Positions 37,010 through 38,351 of a stretch of DNA of 38,351 nt are shown here, piece by piece (position 1 is the first letter of the stretch; each line of letters begins with the position of its first letter). The notes beneath the pieces are model-generated. The model saw only the letters and a list, made by a program, of their open reading frames with translations. It searched no databases and was not told where the DNA came from. Source of the stretch: a bacterium (lineage in GTDB: Bacteria > Verrucomicrobiota > Kiritimatiellia > CAIKKV01 > CAITUY01); assembly GCA_037128595.1 (NCBI GenBank), contig JBAXWB010000040.1, positions 1 through 38,351 on the forward strand, in the 5' to 3' direction. The position numbers were made by a program, and so were the translations under genes.

Positions 37010-38254
37010 ATGCAGGCATTTAATTACAAGTCAGGGAAGTTGTTCGCCGAGGATGTGTCCGTGGAAGAGCTGGCCCGTCGCTACGGCACCCCGCTTTATG
37101 TCTATAGTAAGTCGCACCTCAAGGAGCGGTATCAGGCGATTGCCTCAGCCATGGCCGAGATCAAGCCACTGATCTGTTTTTCCGTCAAGGCGAACAGCAA
37201 TGCCGCCGTGATCAAAACCCTCGCCGAAGAAGGCGCCGGGTTCGACATCGTTTCCGGCGGGGAATTGTTCCGCGTCCTCCGCGCCGGAGCCAAGGCCAAC
37301 ACCATCGTGTTCGCCGGCGTCGGTAAAACGCGCGAGGAAATCGAATACGCCCTGACGGAACAGATCGCCTTTTTCACCTGCGAGTCGGAACCCGAAGCCC
37401 TCCGCATCTCCGAGTGTGCCAAACGGCTCGGCGTCACGGGCCGTATCGCCTTCCGCGTCAACCCGGATGTCGATCCCAAAACGCACAAGTACATCAGCAC
37501 CGGCAAGAAGGAAAACAAGTTCGGCCTTGATTTCGAACGCACCATGCAGGCCTATGCCATGGCCGCCGCCCTGCCCCATATCGAAATTGCCGGCCTGCAC
37601 ATGCACATCGGCTCACAACTCCTGGACGCGGCTCCGTTCGGCGAGGCCCTGGCCAAGGTGGCCGACTTCTGCCGCCAGCTCAAAGCCAAGTACCCCACCT
37701 TCCGCTACCTGGATATCGGCGGCGGACTGGGCATCAATTACAAGCCGGACCAGCAGGCGCTGGACCCCAAGACGTATGCGTCACTCCTTCTTCCCACCCT
37801 TAAGGAGTTGGGACTGCAGGTGGTGATGGAGCCCGGTCGCAGCATCGTCGGCAACGCCGGCATCCTGGTGACGCGCGTTCAATATGTGAAGCAGAGCCAT
37901 TTCAAAACCTTTATCGTGGTCGACGCCGCCATGAACGACCTGATCCGCCCTTCGCTGTATCAGGCGTATCACGAGATCCTGCCGGTCAACGCCACGGACA
38001 AGACCGTGACGGGGGACCTCGTCGGCCCGATCTGCGAATCCGGTGACTTTCTGGCACAGGATCGCGAGCTGCCGGAGGTGAAGGAGCGCGACCTGGTGGT
38101 GGCACTGAGCGCCGGCGCTTATGGCTTCTCCATGTCCTCGAATTACAACAGCCGGCCCCGCGCCGCCGAAATCATGGTGGAGGGCGACCGGGCCACCCAG
38201 ATCCGCCAACGCGAAACCTGGGAAGACCTCGTCCGGGGCGAAGCCCTGAAATAA
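37010..38254 (+). CDS. lysA: Diaminopimelate decarboxylase
   Basis: A protein of 414 residues from ATG 37010, preceded by AGGAAG. It decarboxylates meso-diaminopimelate to L-lysine with PLP, the last step of lysine biosynthesis. Family marks: the PLP-binding Lys in CFSVKANSNAAVIK, GAGFDIVSGGELFR, GLHMHIGSQLL, the phosphate-binding DIGGGLGI, EPGRSIVGNAGIL, the catalytic-Cys-type motif GPICESGDFLAQDRELP and GAYGFSMSSNYNSRPRAAEI. Length and order are standard. The gene starting at the right edge may belong to the same pathway but cannot be read. Confidence 0.96.
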   Translation: MQAFNYKSGKLFAEDVSVEELARRYGTPLYVYSKSHLKERYQAIASAMAEIKPLICFSVKANSNAAVIKTLAEEGAGFDIVSGGELFRVLRAGAKANTIVFAGVGKTREEIEYALTEQIAFFTCESEPEALRISECAKRLGVTGRIAFRVNPDVDPKTHKYISTGKKENKFGLDFERTMQAYAMAAALPHIEIAGLHMHIGSQLLDAAPFGEALAKVADFCRQLKAKYPTFRYLDIGGGLGINYKPDQQALDPKTYASLLLPTLKELGLQVVMEPGRSIVGNAGILVTRVQYVKQSHFKTFIVVDAAMNDLIRPSLYQAYHEILPVNATDKTVTGDLVGPICESGDFLAQDRELPEVKERDLVVALSAGAYGFSMSSNYNSRPRAAEIMVEGDRATQIRQRETWEDLVRGEALK

Positions 38255-38257
38255 GGA

Positions 38258-38298
38258 TAGTAGGCAGAAGACAGCGGACAGAGGGCAGAAGACAGAAC
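38258..38298. repeat. Short direct repeat downstream of lysA
   Basis: GGCAGAAGACAG occurs twice in a purine-rich stretch (tagGGCAGAAGACAGcggacaga-type context), about 25 nt apart, and GACAG-like words recur three to four times. It is in the gap after the lysA stop; low-complexity and possibly slippage-prone. Confidence 0.5.
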
Positions 38299-38336
38299 AT
38301 GTCCCGTCCGGCTGTAGATTGACACTTTTCAATAAA

Positions 38337-38351
38337 GGAGAAAAGTGCGAT
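38337..38351 (+). other. Probable start of the next gene (cut by window edge)
   Basis: GGAG at 38337-38340 is a Shine-Dalgarno. A GTG at 38345 lies 4 nt on, and the final two bases AT at 38350-38351 would make an ATG 9 nt from the SD if the next base is G. A gene therefore very likely begins here; its identity cannot be read. Confidence 0.45.

Overview
The window looks like a chromosomal segment of a GC-rich bacterium of the PVC superphylum, most likely Kiritimatiellota or a related Verrucomicrobiota/Lentisphaerae lineage. This is inferred from large surface proteins with autotransporter-associated beta-strand repeats (PATR), LamG-like modular proteins, many AraC-type regulators and a Gfo/Idh/MocA oxidoreductase. 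No rRNA, tRNA or CRISPR array was recognised.

Layout. 1-9115 (- strand): two copies of a two-gene unit, each a PATR surface protein followed by a LamG plus ~120-residue-module protein. The units are damaged. The first PATR gene has a single-base frameshift, and the junction between the units is a deletion that fuses the truncated end of one gene to the beheaded start of the next. A divergent AraC regulator (9202-10161) faces them. 10248-12486: a 33-residue basic protein, a secreted phosphatase-like protein and a second AraC regulator. 12593-16613: araA-araB-araD, converting L-arabinose to D-xylulose 5-phosphate, with three arrays of a 9-bp direct repeat before araA and araB. 16617-19187: hrpB helicase.

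19272-21412 is an accessory island with a decayed RHH/RelE module, an intact BrnT/BrnA module with a self-regulatory-looking promoter, a second BrnT/BrnA module whose toxin is frameshifted, a small unknown ORF and a degraded integron-type tyrosine recombinase. 21425-26349: gyrB-gyrA. 26492-31213: a small membrane protein, a DUF885 protein and a membrane Ser/Thr kinase. 31303-34119: lgt, an RluD-type pseudouridine synthase and an Ldh-family dehydrogenase. 34220-35257: Gfo/Idh/MocA oxidoreductase. 35371-35780: an addiction-module antitoxin with a good promoter and a toxin gene reduced to its C-terminus. 35825-38254: a membrane protein and lysA; a further gene begins at the right edge.

Themes: repeated loss of toxin function in three separate toxin-antitoxin loci; a repeat family with GGTGG/CCACC ends found twice in intergenic positions; and a candidate new operator class in the arabinose operon. 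All functional calls rest on sequence reading without database searches.
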